Made by a program: the position numbers and the translations under genes | The notes under the pieces: model-generated | The model's database searches: none | The model's input: only the letters and a program-made list of their open reading frames with translations | Told to the model about the DNA's origin: nothing | In this document: piece by piece, positions 25,219 to 37,078 of the stretch | How the letters are laid out: every line of letters begins with the position of its first letter | Numbering within the stretch: the first letter of the stretch is position 1 | Assembly (NCBI GenBank): GCA_023014485.1 | Contig: JAJOZX010005517.1 | Coordinates: forward strand, 1-64,000 | Direction of reading: 5' to 3' | DNA: 64,000 bases | DNA from: Bathynomus jamesi | Lineage: Eukaryota; Arthropoda; Malacostraca; Isopoda; Cirolanidae

Positions 25219-26907
25219 GATTCGTTTTGACGAGAGTGTGAAACTTTATGTATTCTGATTGGCTGATATTTGTCTGACGCTAACGAAGTCACATGGCTAA
25301 TTGGTTTTCACGTGGGTGTGAATTTTGAACCCTTCCCATTGGCTCATATTTGGGTGTGGCTAAACATTGGATATTCTAATTGATTCGCATGTGGGTGTGT
25401 ATATGTTAATCTCTTGATTGGTCTTCATTTAGGTGTGTATATGTTAATCTCTTGATTGGTCTTCATTTAGTTGTGTTTATATAGAAACAATTGGATTAGT
25501 TCACACATATTTGTTAATTTTAGAGCCTTTTTAATGCTCCCCATCTGTCTCTGGCTGTATCCAATACATTCGGATTCGTTTTGACAAGAGTGTGAAACTT
25601 CATGTATTCCGATTGGCTGATGTTTGTCTGACGCTAACTAAAGGACATATCTAATTGATTCTCATGTGGGTGTGAATTTTGGGACCTTCTTATTGGTTCA
25701 TATTTGGTGTGGCTAAACTTTCGATATTCTAATTGGTTCACATATATTTGTTAATTTTAAAGCTTTTTCAATGCTCCTCATCTGTTTCTGGCTGTATCTA
25801 ATACATTCGGATTCGTTTTACGAGAGTGTGAAACTTTATGTATTCTGATTGGCTGATATTTGTCTGACGCTAACGAAGGCACATGTCTAATTGGTTTTCA
25901 CGTGGGTGTGAATTTTGGACTCTTCCCATTGGCTCATATTTGGGTGTGGCTAAACATTGGATATTCTAATTGATTCGCATGTGGGTGTGTATATGTTAAT
26001 CTCTTGATTGGTCTTCATTTAGGTGTGTTTATGTAGAAAAATTGATTAGTTCACACATATTTGTTAATTTTAGAGCCTTTTTTATGCTCCCCATCTGTCT
26101 CTGGCTGTATCCAATACATCCGATTCGTTTTGACAGAGTGTGAAACTTCATGTATTCCGATTGGCTGATGTTTGTCTGACGCTAACTAAAGGACATATCT
26201 AATTGATTCTCATGTGGGTGTGAATTTTGGGACCTTCTTATTGGTTCATATTTGGGTGGCTAAACTTTCGATATTCTAATTGTTCACATATATTTGTTAA
26301 TTTTAAAGCTTTTTCAATGCTCCTCATCTGTTTCTGGCTGTATCTAATACATTCGGATTCGTTTTGACGAGAGTGTGAAACTTTATGTATTCTGATTGGC
26401 TGATATTTGTCTGACGCTAACGAAGGCACATGTCTAATTGGTTTTCACGTGGGTGTGAATTTTGGACCCTTCCCATTGGCTCATATTTGGGTGTGGCTAA
26501 ACATTGGATATTCTAATTGATTCGCATGTGGGTGTGTATATGTTAATCTCTTGATTGGTCTTCATTTAGGTGTGTTTATATAGAAACAATTGGATTAGTT
26601 CACCATATTTGTTAATTTTAGAGCCTTTTTAATGCTCCCCATCTGTCTCTTGCTGTATCCAATACATTCTGATTCGTTTTGACAAGAGTGTGAAACTTCA
26701 TGTATTCCGATTGGCTGAATTTGTCTGACGCTAACTAAAGGACATATCTAATTGATTCTCATGTGGGTGTGAATTTTGGGACCTTCTTATTGGTTCATAT
26801 TTGGGTGTGGCTAAACTTTCGATATTCTAATTGGTTCACATATATTTGTTAATTTTAAAGCTTTTTCAATGCTCCTCATCTGTTTCTGGCTGTATCTAAT
26901 ACATTCA

Positions 26908-27219
26908 GATCGTTTTGACGAGAGTGTGAAACTTTATGTATTCTGATTGGCTGATATTTGTCTGACGCTAACGAGGCACATGTCTAATTGGTTTTCACGT
27001 GGGTGTGAATTTTGGACCCTTCCCATTGGCTCATATTTGGGTGTGCTAAACATTGGATATTCTATTGATTCGCATGTGGGTGTGAAATTTGGGACCTTCT
27101 TATTGGTTCATATTTGGGTGTGGCTAAACTTTCGATATTTAATTAGTTCACCTGTATTTGTTAATTTTAAAGCTTTTTCAATGCTCCTCATCTGTTTCTG
27201 GCTGTATGTAATACTTTCG
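26908..27219 (+). repeat. Chimeric A/B unit
   Basis: This has the same joint as the unit at 20739, at about 27071-27084, and is its counterpart in the second copy of the 6.16 kb block. It is followed directly by an A unit at 27220. Confidence 0.88.
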
Positions 27220-27529
27220 GATTCGTTTTGACGAGAGTGTGAAACTTTATGTATTCTGATTGGCTGATATTTGTCTGACGCTAACGAGGGCACATGTCTA
27301 ATTGGTTTTCACGTGGGTGTGAATTTTGGACCCTTCTTGGCTCATATTTGGGTGTGGCTAAACATTGGATATTCTAATTGATTCGCATGTGGTGTGTATA
27401 TGTTAATCTCTTGATTGGTCTTCATTTAGGTGTGTTTATATAGAAACAATTGGATTAGATCACATATTTGTTAATTTTAGAGCCTTTTTAATGCTCCCCA
27501 TCTGTCTCTTGGTGTATCCAATACTTTCT

Positions 27530-28000
27530 GATTCGTTTTGACAAGAGTGTGAAACTTCATGTATTCCGATTGGCTGATGTTTGTCTGACGCTAACTAAAG
27601 GACATATCTAATTGATTCTCATGTGGTGTGAATTTTGGGACCTTCTTATTGGTTCATATTTGGGTGTGGCTAACTTTCGATATTCTAATTGGTCACATAT
27701 ATTTATAATTTTAAAGCTTTTCAATGCTCCCCATCTGTCTCTGGCTGTATCCAATACATTCGGATTCGTTTTGACGAGAGTGTGAAACTTCATGTATTCC
27801 GATTGACTGATGTTTGTCTGACGCTAACTAAAGGACATATCTAATTGATTCTCATGTGGGTGTGAATTTTGGGACCTTCTTATTGGTTCATATTTTGGTG
27901 TGGCTAAACTTTCTATATTCTAATTGGTTCACATATATTTGTTAATTTTAAAGCTTTTTCAATGCTCCTCATCTGTTTCTGGCTGTATCTAATACATTCG
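27530..28000 (+). repeat. Tandem B-B pair (register break)
   Basis: This is the counterpart of 21369-21844, with units at 27530 and 27763. It has the same A-type tail on the first B and the same GATTGACTG in the second, with extra small deletions in the first. Confidence 0.87.
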
Positions 28001-30838
28001 GATTCGTTTTGACGAGAGTGTCAAACTTTATGTATTTGATTGGCTGATATTTGTCTGACGCTAACGAAGTCACATGGCTAATTGGTTTTCACGTGGGTGT
28101 GAATTTTGAACCCTTCCCATTGGCTCATATTTGGGTGAGGCTAAACATTGGATATTCTAATTGATTCTCATGTGGGTGTGTATATGTTAATCTCTTGATT
28201 GGTCTTCATTTAGGTGTGTATATGTTAATCTCTTGATTGGTCTTCATTTAGGTGTCTTTATATAGAAACAATTGGATTAGTTCACACATATTTGTTAATT
28301 TTAGAGCCTTTTTAATGCTCCCCATCTGTCTCTGGCTGTATCCAATACATTCGGATTCGTTTTGACAAGAGTGTGAAACTTCATGTATTCCGATTGGCTG
28401 ATGTTTGTCTGACGCTAACTATAGGACATATCTAATTGATTCTCATGTGGGTGTGAATTTTGGGACCTTCTTATTGGTTCATATTTGGTTGTGGCTAAAC
28501 TATCGATATTCTAATTGGTTCACATATATTTGTTAATTTTAAGCCTTTTCAATGCTCCTCATCTGTTTCTGGCTGTATCTAATACATTCGGATTCGTTTT
28601 AACGAGGGTGTGAAACTTTATGTATTCTGATTGGCTAACATTTGTCTGACGCAAACGAAGGCACATGTCTAATTGGTTTTCACGTGGGTGTGAATTTTGG
28701 ACTCTTCCCATTGGCTCATACTTGGGTGTGGCTAAACATTGAATATTCTAATTGATTCGCATGTGGGTGTGTATATGTTAATTCTTGATTGGTCTTCATT
28801 TAGGTGTGTTTATGTAGAAAAAATTGGATTAGATCACACATATTTGTTAATTTTAGAGCTTTTTTATGCTCCCCATCAGTCTCTGGCTGTATCCAATACA
28901 TTCTGATTCTTTTTGACAAGAGTGTGAAACTTCATGTATTCCGATTGGCTGATGTTTGTCTGAGGCTAACTAAAGGACATATGTAATTGATTCTCATGTG
29001 GGTGTGAATTTTGGGACCTTCTTATTGGTTCATATTAAGTTGTGGCTAAACTTTCGATATTCTAATTGGTTCACATATATTTGTTAATTTTAAAGCTTTT
29101 TCAATGCACCTCATCTGTTTCTGGCTGTATCTAATACATTCGGATTCGTTTTGACGAGAGTGTGAAACTTTATGTATTCTGATTGGCTGATATTTGTCTG
29201 ACGCTAACGAGGGCATATGTCTAAATGGTTTTCACGTGGGTGTGAATTTTGGACCCTTCCCATTGGCTCATATTTGGGTGTGGCTAAACATTGGATATTC
29301 TAATTCATTCGCATGTGGGTGTGTGTATGTTAATCTCTTGATTGGTCTTCATTTAGGTGTGTTTATATAAAAACAATTAGATCAGTTCACACATATTTGT
29401 TAATTTTAGAGCCTTTTTTATGCTCCCCATCTCTCTTGCTGTATCCAATACATCCGGATTCGTTTTGACAAGAGTGTGAAACTTCATGTATTCCGATTGG
29501 CTGAAGTTTGTCTGACGCTAACTAAAGGACATATCTAATTGATTCTCATGTGGGTGTGAATTTTGGGACCTTCTTATTGGTTCATATTTGGGTGTGGCTA
29601 AACTTTCGATAATCTAATTAGTTCACATATATTTGTTAATTTTAAAGCTTTTTCAATGCTCGTCATCTGTTTCTGGCTGTATCTAATACATTCGGAATCA
29701 TTTTGACGAGAGTGTCAAACTTTATGTATTCTGATTGGCTGATCTTTGTCTGACGCTAACGAAGTCACATGGCTAATTGGTTTTCAAGTGGGTGTGAATT
29801 TTGAACTCTTCCCATTGTCTCATATTTGGGTGTGGCTAAACATTGGATATTCTAATTGATTCGCACGTGGGTGTGTATATGTTAATCTCTTGATTGGTCT
29901 TCATTTAGGGTGTATATGTTAATCTCTTGATTGGTCTTCATTTAGGTGTGTTTATATAGAAACAATTGGATTAGTTCACACATATTTGTTAATTTTAGAG
30001 CCTTTTTAATGCTCCCCATCTGTCTCTGGCTGTATCCAATACATTCTGATTCGTTTTGACACGAGTGTGAAACTTCATGTATTCCGATTGGCTGATGTTT
30101 GTCTGACGCTAACTAAAGGACTTATCTAATTGATTCTCATGTGGGTGTGAATTTTGGGACCTTCTTATTGGTTCATATTTGGGTGTGGCTAAACTTTCGA
30201 TATTCTAATTGGTTCACATATATTTGTTAATTTTAAAGCTTTTTCGATGCTCCTCATCTGTTTCTGGCTGTATCTAATACATTCGGATTCGTTTTGACGA
30301 GAGTGTGAAACTTTATGTATTCTGATTGGCTGATATTTGTCTGACGCTAACGAGGGCACATGTCTAATTGGTTTTCACGTGGGTGTGAATTTTGGACCCT
30401 TCCCATTGGCTCATATTTGGGTGTGGCTAAACATTGGATATTCTAATTCATTCGCATGTGGGTGTGTGTATGTTAATCTCTTGATTGGTCTTCATTTAGG
30501 TGTGTTTATATAAAAACAATTAGATTAGTTCACACATATTTGTTAATTTTAGAGCCTTTTTTATGCTCCCCATCTCTCTCTTGCTGTATCCAATACATCC
30601 GATTCGTTTTGACAAGAGTGTGAAACTTCATGTATTCCGATTGGCTGATGTTTGTCTGACGCTAACTAAAGGACATATCTAATTAATTCTCATGTGGGTG
30701 TGAATTTTGGGACGTTCTTATTGGTTCATATTTGGTTGTGGCTAAACTTTCGATATTCTAATTGGTTCACATATATTTGTTAATTTTAAAGCCTTTTCAA
30801 TGCTCCTCATCTGTTTCTGGCTGTATCTAATACATTCG

Positions 30839-33800
30839 GATTCGTTTTGACGAGTGTGAAACTTTATGTATTCTGATTGGCTAACATTTGTCTGACGCAA
30901 ACGAAGGCACATGTCTAATTGGTTTTCACGTGGGTGTGAATTTTGGACTCTTCCCATTGGCTCACATTTGGGTGTGGCTAAACATTGGATATTCTAATTG
31001 ATTCGCATGTGGGTGTGTATATGTTAATCTCTTGATTGGTCTTCATTTAGGTGTGTTATGTAGAAACAATTGGATTAGATCACACACATTTGTTAATTTT
31101 AGAGCCTTTTTAATGCTCCCCATCAGTCTCTGGCTGTATCCAATACATTCTGATTCGTTTTGACAAGAGTGTGAAACTTCATGTATTCTGATTGGCTGAT
31201 GTTTGTCTGACGCTAACTAAAGGACATATCTAATTGATTGTCATGTGGGTGTGAATTTTGGGACCTTCTTATTGGTTCATATTTGGGTGTGGCTAAACTT
31301 TCGATATTCTAATTAGTTCACATATATTTGTTAATTTTAAAGCTTTTTCAATGCTCGTCATCTGTTTCTGGCTATATCTAATACATTCGGATTCGTTTTG
31401 ACGAGAGTGTGAAACTTTATGTATTCTGATTGGCTGATATTTGTCTGACGCTAAAGAAGTCACATGGCTAATTGGTTTTCACGTTGGTGTGAATTTTGAA
31501 CCCTCCCCATTGGCTCATATTTGGGTGTGCTAAACATTGGATATTCTAATTGATTCGCATGTGGGTGTGTATATGTTAATCTCTGATTGGTCTTCATTTA
31601 GGTGTGTATATGTTAATCTCTTGATTGGTCTTCATTTAGGTGTGTATATGTTAATCTCTTGATTGGTCTTCATTTAGGTGTTTTATATAGAAACAATTGG
31701 ATTAGTTCACACATATTTGTTAATTTTAGAGCCTTTTTAATGCTCCCCATCTGTCTCTGGCTGTATCCAATACATTCGGATTCGTTTTGACAAGAGTGTG
31801 AAACTTCATGTATTCCGATTGGCTGAGTTTGTCTGACGCTAACTAAAGGACATATCTAATTGATTCTCATGTGGGTGTGAATTTTGGACCTTCTTATTGG
31901 TTCATATTTGGGTGTGGCTAAACTTTCGATATTCTAATTGGTTCACATATATTTGTTAATTTTAAAGCTTTTTCAATGCTCCTCATCTGTTTCTGGCTGT
32001 ATCTAATACATTCGTTCGATCGTTTTGACGAGAGTGTGAAACTTTATGTATTCTGATTGGCTGATATTTGTCTGACGCTAACGAAGGCACATGTCTAATT
32101 GGTTTTCACGTGGGTGTGAATTTTGGACCTTCCCATTGGCTCATATTTGGGTGTGGCTAAACATTGGATATTCTAATTGATTCGCATGTGGGTGTGTATA
32201 TGTTAATCTCTTGATTGGTCTTCATTTAGGTGTGTTTATGTAGAAACAATTGGATTAGTTCACACATATTTGTTAATTTTAGAGCCTTTTTTATGCTCCC
32301 CATCTGTCTCTGGCTGTATCCAATACATTCTGATTCGTTTTGACAAGAGTGTGAAACTTCATGTATTCCGATTGGCTGAGTTTGTCTGACGCTAACTAAA
32401 GGACATATCTAATTGATTCTCAGTGGGTGTGAATTTTGGGACCTTCTTATTGGTTTCATATTTGGGTGTGGCTAAACTTTCGATATTCTAATTGGTTCAC
32501 ATATATTGTTAATTTTAAAGCTTTTTCAATGCTCCTCATCTGTTTCTGGCTATCTAATACATTCGGATTCGTTTTGACGAGAGTGTGAAACTTTATGTAT
32601 TCTGATTGGCTGATATTTGTCTGACGCTAACGAGGGCACATGCTAATTGGTTTTCACGTGGGTGTGAATTTTGGACCCTTCCCATTGGCTCATATTTGGG
32701 TGTGGCTAAACATTGGATATTCTAATTCATTCGCATGTGGGTGTGTGTATGTTAATCTCTTGATTGGTCTTCATTTAGGTGTGTTTATAAAAACAATTGA
32801 TTAGTTCACACATATTTGTTAATTTTAGAGCCTTTTTAATGCTCCCCATCTCTCTCTTGCTGTATCCAATACATTCGGATTCGTTTTGACAAGAGTGTGA
32901 AACTTCATGTATTCGATTGGCTGAAGTTTGTCTGACGCTAACTAAAGGACATATCTAATTGATTCTCATGTGGGTGTGAATTTTGGGACCTTCTTATTGG
33001 TTCATATTTGGGTGTGGCTAAACTTTCGATATCTAATTAGTTCACATATATTTGTTAATTTTAAAGCTTTTCAATGCTCGTCATCGGTTCTGGCTGTATC
33101 TAATACATTCGGAATCGTTTTGACGAGAGTGTCAAACTTTATGTATTCTGATTGGCTGATATTTGTCTGACGCTAACGAAGTCACATGCTAATTGGTTTT
33201 CAGTGGGTGTGAATTTTGACTCTTCCCATTGTCTCATATTTGGGTGTGGCTAAACATTGGATATTCTAATTGATTCGAATGGGGGTGTGTATATGTTAAT
33301 CTCTTGATTGGTCTTCATTTAGGTGTGTATATGTTAATCTCTTGATTGTCTCATTTAGTTGTGTTTATATAGAAACATTGGATTAGTTCACACATATTTG
33401 TTAATTTTAGAGCCTTTTTTATGCTCCCCATCTGTCACTTGCTGTATCCAATACATTCGGACTCGTTTGACAAGAGTAAGAAACTTCATGTATTCCAATT
33501 GGCTGATGTTTGTCTGACGCTAACTAAAGGACATATCTAATTAATTCTCATGTGGGTGTGAATTTTGGGACGTTCTATTGGTCATATTTGGTTTGGCTAA
33601 TACTTTCGAGATTCTAATGGTTCACATATATTTGTTAATTTTAAAGCCTTTTCAATGCTCCTCATCTGTTTCTGGCTGTATCTAATACATTCGGATTCGT
33701 TTTACCGAGAGTGTGAAAATTTATGTATTCTGATTGGCCTGACATTTGTCTGAAGCTAACGAAGGCGTCCTAATGGTTTTCACGTGGGTGTGAATTTTGA

Positions 33801-34003
33801 ACTCTTCCCATTGGCTCATATTTGGGGTGGGCTAAACATTGGACATTCTAATTGATTCGCATGTGGGTGTGTATATGTTAATCTTGATTGGGCTTCATTT
33901 AGGTGTGTTTATGTAGAAAACAATTGGATTAGTTCACACATATTTGTTAATTTTAGAGCCTTTTTTATGCTCCCATCTATCTCTGGCTGCATCCAATACA
34001 TCC
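30839..34003 (+). repeat. Array block related to 37.1-40 kb (offset 6.24-6.27 kb)
   Basis: A units start near 30839, 31390, 32018, 32566, 33112 and 33694. The first five match the order at 37079, 37628, 38245, 38825 and 39376. The strongest shared mark is an A1-type unit that keeps GTGAAAC, has AAGAAGTCACATGG and carries three 38-mers (31390 and 37628). Both are preceded by a B with CATGTATTCTGATTGG and TTGTCATGTGGG. The array becomes noticeably more degraded after about 33.4 kb. Confidence 0.8.
31565..31677 (+). repeat. Triple 38-mer in the A1-like unit at 31390
   Basis: There are three tandem copies with a one-base loss in the first (CTCTGATTGG). The host unit keeps GTGAAAC, which links it to the unit at 37628. 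Confidence 0.92.
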
Positions 34004-34839
34004 GTACTCGTTTGACGAGAGTGTGAAACTTCATGTATTCCGATTGGCTGAGTTTGTCTGACGCTAACTAAAGGACATATCTAGTTGATTCTCATGTGGG
34101 TGTGAATTTTGGGACCTTCTTATTGGTTCATATTTGGGTGTGGCTAACATTGGATCTAATTGATTCGAATGTGGTGTGTATATGTTAATCTCGATTGGTC
34201 TTCATTTAGTGTGTATATAATTGATTGTTCATAGTTGTTATATAGAACAAGATTAGTTCATATTTGTCTGCATCCAATACTCCATTTCACACATATTTGG
34301 CTGCATCCAATACATCGTATCGTTTTGACGCGAGTGTGAAACTTCATGTATTCCGATTGGCTGAGTTTGTCTGCCGCTAAATAAAGGACATATCTAGTTG
34401 ATTTCATGTGGGTGTGAATTTTGGGACCTTCTTATTGGTTCATATTTGGGTGTGGCTAAACATTGGATATTCTAATTGATTCGAATGTGGGTGTGTATAT
34501 GTTAATCTCTTGATTGGTCTTCATTTAGGTGTGTATATGTTAATCTCTTTTATGCCTTTTTTATGCTCCCATCTATCTCTGGCTGCATCCAATACATCCG
34601 TACTCGTTTTGACGAGAGTGTGAAACTTCATGTATTCCGATTGGCTGAAGTTTGTCTGACGCTAACTAAAGGACATATCTAGTTGATTCTCATGTGTGGG
34701 TTTGAATTTTGGGACCTTCTTATTGGTTCATATTTGGGTGTGGCTAAACTTTCGATATTTTAATTAGTTCACCTGTATTTGTTAATTTCAAAGCTTTTTC
34801 ATGCTCCTCATCTGTTTCTGGCTGTATGTAATACTTTCG
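34004..34839 (+). repeat. Degenerate rearranged block, copy 1 (B/A recombinants with micro-duplications)
   Basis: Three B-type unit starts lie only about 280-310 bp apart (near 34004, 34317 and 34600). The first two begin as B (CTTCATGTATTCCG, ATATCTAGTTGATT) and switch at GGCTAAAC to the A tail (ATTGGATATTC, GATTCGAATGTGG, 38-mers). They then lose most of the usual tail through deletions. The same anomalous arrangement recurs at 41412-42280 at offsets of 7.41-7.43 kb, so both descend from one rearrangement. This copy has lost more bases than the other. Confidence 0.8.
34254..34320 (+). repeat. Micro-duplicated deletion joint, degraded copy
   Basis: An A-unit CACATATTTG end is fused to CTGCATCCAATAC, and the fusion is repeated in tandem about 35-40 bp further on before the next B start. 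The tail segment between them is lost. This matches 41686-41746. Confidence 0.75.
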
Positions 34840-35387
34840 GATTCGTTTTGACGAGAGTGTGAAACTTTATGTATTCTGATTGGCTGATATTTGTCTGACG
34901 CTAACGAGGGCACATGTCTAATTGGTTTTCACGTGGGTGTGAATTTTGGACCCTTCACATTGGCTCATATTTGGGTGTGGCTAAACATTGGATATTCTAA
35001 TTGATTCGCATGTGGGTGTGTATATGTTAATCTCTTGATTGGTCTTCATTTAGGTGGTTTATATAGAAACAATTGGATTAGTTCACTCATATTTGTTAAT
35101 TTTAGAGCCTTTTTAATGCTCCCCATCTGTCCCTTGCTGTATCCAATACATTCTGATTCGTTTTGACAAGAGTGTGAACTTCATGTATTCAGATTGGCTG
35201 AAATTTGTCTGACGCTAACTAAAGGACATATCTAATTGATTCTCATGTGGGTGTGAAACTTGGGACCTTCTTATTGGTTCCTATTTGGGTGGCTAAACTT
35301 TCGTTATTCTAATTGGTTCACATATTTGTTAATTTTAAAGCTTTTTCAATGCTCCTCATCTGTTTCTGGCTGTATCTAATACTTTCA

Positions 35388-35700
35388 GATTCGTTTTGAC
35401 GAGAGTGTGAAACTTTATGTATTCTGATTGGCTGATATTTGTCTGACGCTAACGAGGGCACATGTCTAATTGGTTTTCCTCGTGGGTGTGAATTTTGGAC
35501 CCTTCCCATTGGCTCATATTTGGGTGTGCTAAACATTGGATATTCTTTGATTCGCATGTGGGTGTGAAATTTGGGACCTTTTATTGGTTCATATTTGGGT
35601 GTGGCTAAACTTTCGATATTTTAATTAGTTCACCTGTATTTGTTAATTTTAAAGCTTTTTCATGCTCCTCATCTGTTTCTGGCTGTATGTAATACTTTCG
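35388..35700 (+). repeat. Chimeric A/B unit
   Basis: This has the same joint at about 35553-35566, with the same CCTCGTGGG variant as 20739. It belongs to the partial third copy of that block and is followed by an A unit at 35701. Confidence 0.88.
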
Positions 35701-36015
35701 GATTCGTTTTGACGAGAGTGTGAAACTTTATGTATTCTGATTGGCTGATATTTGTCTGACGCTAACGAGGGCACATGTCTAATTGGTTTTCACGTGGGTG
35801 TGAATTTTGGACCCTTCCCATTGGCTCATATTTGGGTGTGGCTAAACATTGGATATTCTAATTGATTCGCATGTGGGTGTGTATATGTTAATCTCTTGAT
35901 TGGTCTTCATTTAGGTGTGTTTATATAGAAACAATTGGATTAGATCACACATATTTGTTAATTTTAGAGCCTTTTTAATGCTCCCCATCTGTCCTTGCTG
36001 TATCCAATACATTCT

Positions 36016-36489
36016 GATTCGTTTTGACAAGAGTGTGAAACTTCATGTATTCCAGATTGGCTGAAATTTGTCTGACGCTAACTAAAGGACATATCTAATT
36101 GATTCTCATGTGGGTGTGAATTGGGACCTTCTTATTGGTTCATATTTGGGTGTGGCTAAACTTTCGATATTCTAATTGGCTCACATATATTTATTAATTT
36201 TAAAGCTTTTTCAATGCTCCCCATCTGTCTCTGGCTGTATCCAATACATTCGGATTCGTTTTGACAGAGTGTGAAACTTCATGTATTCCGATTGGCTGAT
36301 GTTTGTCTGACGCTAACTAAAGGACATATCTAATTGATTCTCATGTGGGTGTGAATTTTGGGACCTTCTTATTGGTTCATATTTGGGTGTGGCTAAACTT
36401 TCGATATTCTAATTGGTTCACATATATTTGTTAATTTTAAAGCTTTTTCAATGCTCCTCATCTGTTTCTGGCTGTATCTAATACATTCG
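36016..36489 (+). repeat. Tandem B-B pair (register break)
   Basis: This is the third counterpart of 21369-21844, with units at 36016 and 36253. It keeps GGCTCACATATATTTATT but has the standard GATTGGCTG in the second unit. Confidence 0.87.
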
Positions 36490-37078
36490 GATTCGTTTTG
36501 ACGAGAGTGTCAAACTTTATGTATTCTGATTGGCTGATATTTGTCTGACGCTAACGAAGTCACATGGCTAATTGGTTTTCACGTGGGTGTGAATTTTGAC
36601 CCTTCCCATTGGCTCATATTTGGGTGTGGCTAAACATTGGATATTCTAATTGATTCGCATGTGGGTGTGTATATGTTAATCTCTTGATTGGTCTTCATTT
36701 AGGTGTGTATATGTTAATCTCTTGATTGGTCTTCATTTAGGTGTCTTTATATAGAAACAATTGGATTAGTTCACACATATTTGTTAATTTTAGAGCCTTT
36801 TTAATGCTCCCCATCTGTCTCTGGCTGTATCCAATACATTCGGATTCGTTTTGACAAGAGTGTGAAACTTCATGTATTCCGATTGGCTGTGTTTGTCTGA
36901 CGCTAACTAAAGGACATATCTAATTGATTCTCATGTGGGTGTGAATTTTGGGACCTTCTTATTGGTTCATATTTGGTGTGGCTAAACTTTCGATATTCTA
37001 ATTGGTTCACATATATTTGTTAATTTTAAAGCCTTTTCAATGCTCCTCATCTGTTTCTGGCTGTATCTAATACATTCG

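Larger units (their letters stand above)
24667..26670 (+). repeat. Ordinary A/B dimers between the two 4.16 kb block copies
   Basis: A units start near 24667, 25219, 25810 and 26356, with B units near 24981, 25573, 26122. These are close to the consensus. The unit at 25219 mixes A1 features (GTCACATGG, two 38-mers) with the GTGAAAC start typical of other A units, so it looks like a recombinant or an intermediate of the A1 subtype. Nothing other than satellite is seen. Confidence 0.9.
26671..30838 (+). repeat. Duplicated block, copy 2 of the 6.16 kb offset repeat
   Basis: Unit starts 26671, 26908 (A/B chimera), 27220, 27530, 27763 (second B in a row), 28001, 28354, 28591, 28905, 29143, 29457, 29695, 30048, 30286 and 30601 follow the same order as 20505-24431. 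This copy has private changes: GATTCTTTTTGAC in the B at 28905, GAGGCTAACTAAAGG and ATATGTAATTG nearby, and TTCATATTAAGTTG near 29.03 kb. Those private marks recur at 43.18-43.32 kb, so the block at 42281 descends from this copy or a close relative rather than from copy 1. Confidence 0.85.
34840..37078 (+). repeat. Partial third copy of the 20.5 kb block, with flanking A/B units
   Basis: Units at 35155 (B), 35388 (A/B chimera), 35701, 36016, 36253 (second B in a row), 36490, 36843 and on to 37079 and 37390 match 20505-22745 at a steady offset of 14644-14650 bp. The match stops near 37628, where this region has a triple 38-mer A1 unit instead of the A2 unit at 22975. Shared marks are GGTTTTCCTCGTGGG, CACCTGTATT and GGCTCACATATATTTATT. 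Confidence 0.82.

Noticed and set aside
26947..27231. Plus-strand open reading frame of 94 codons, the longest in the window
   Set aside because: It spans the chimeric A/B unit; its length comes from that one recombination joint. The peptide is repeat-derived and low in complexity, with no recognisable family.
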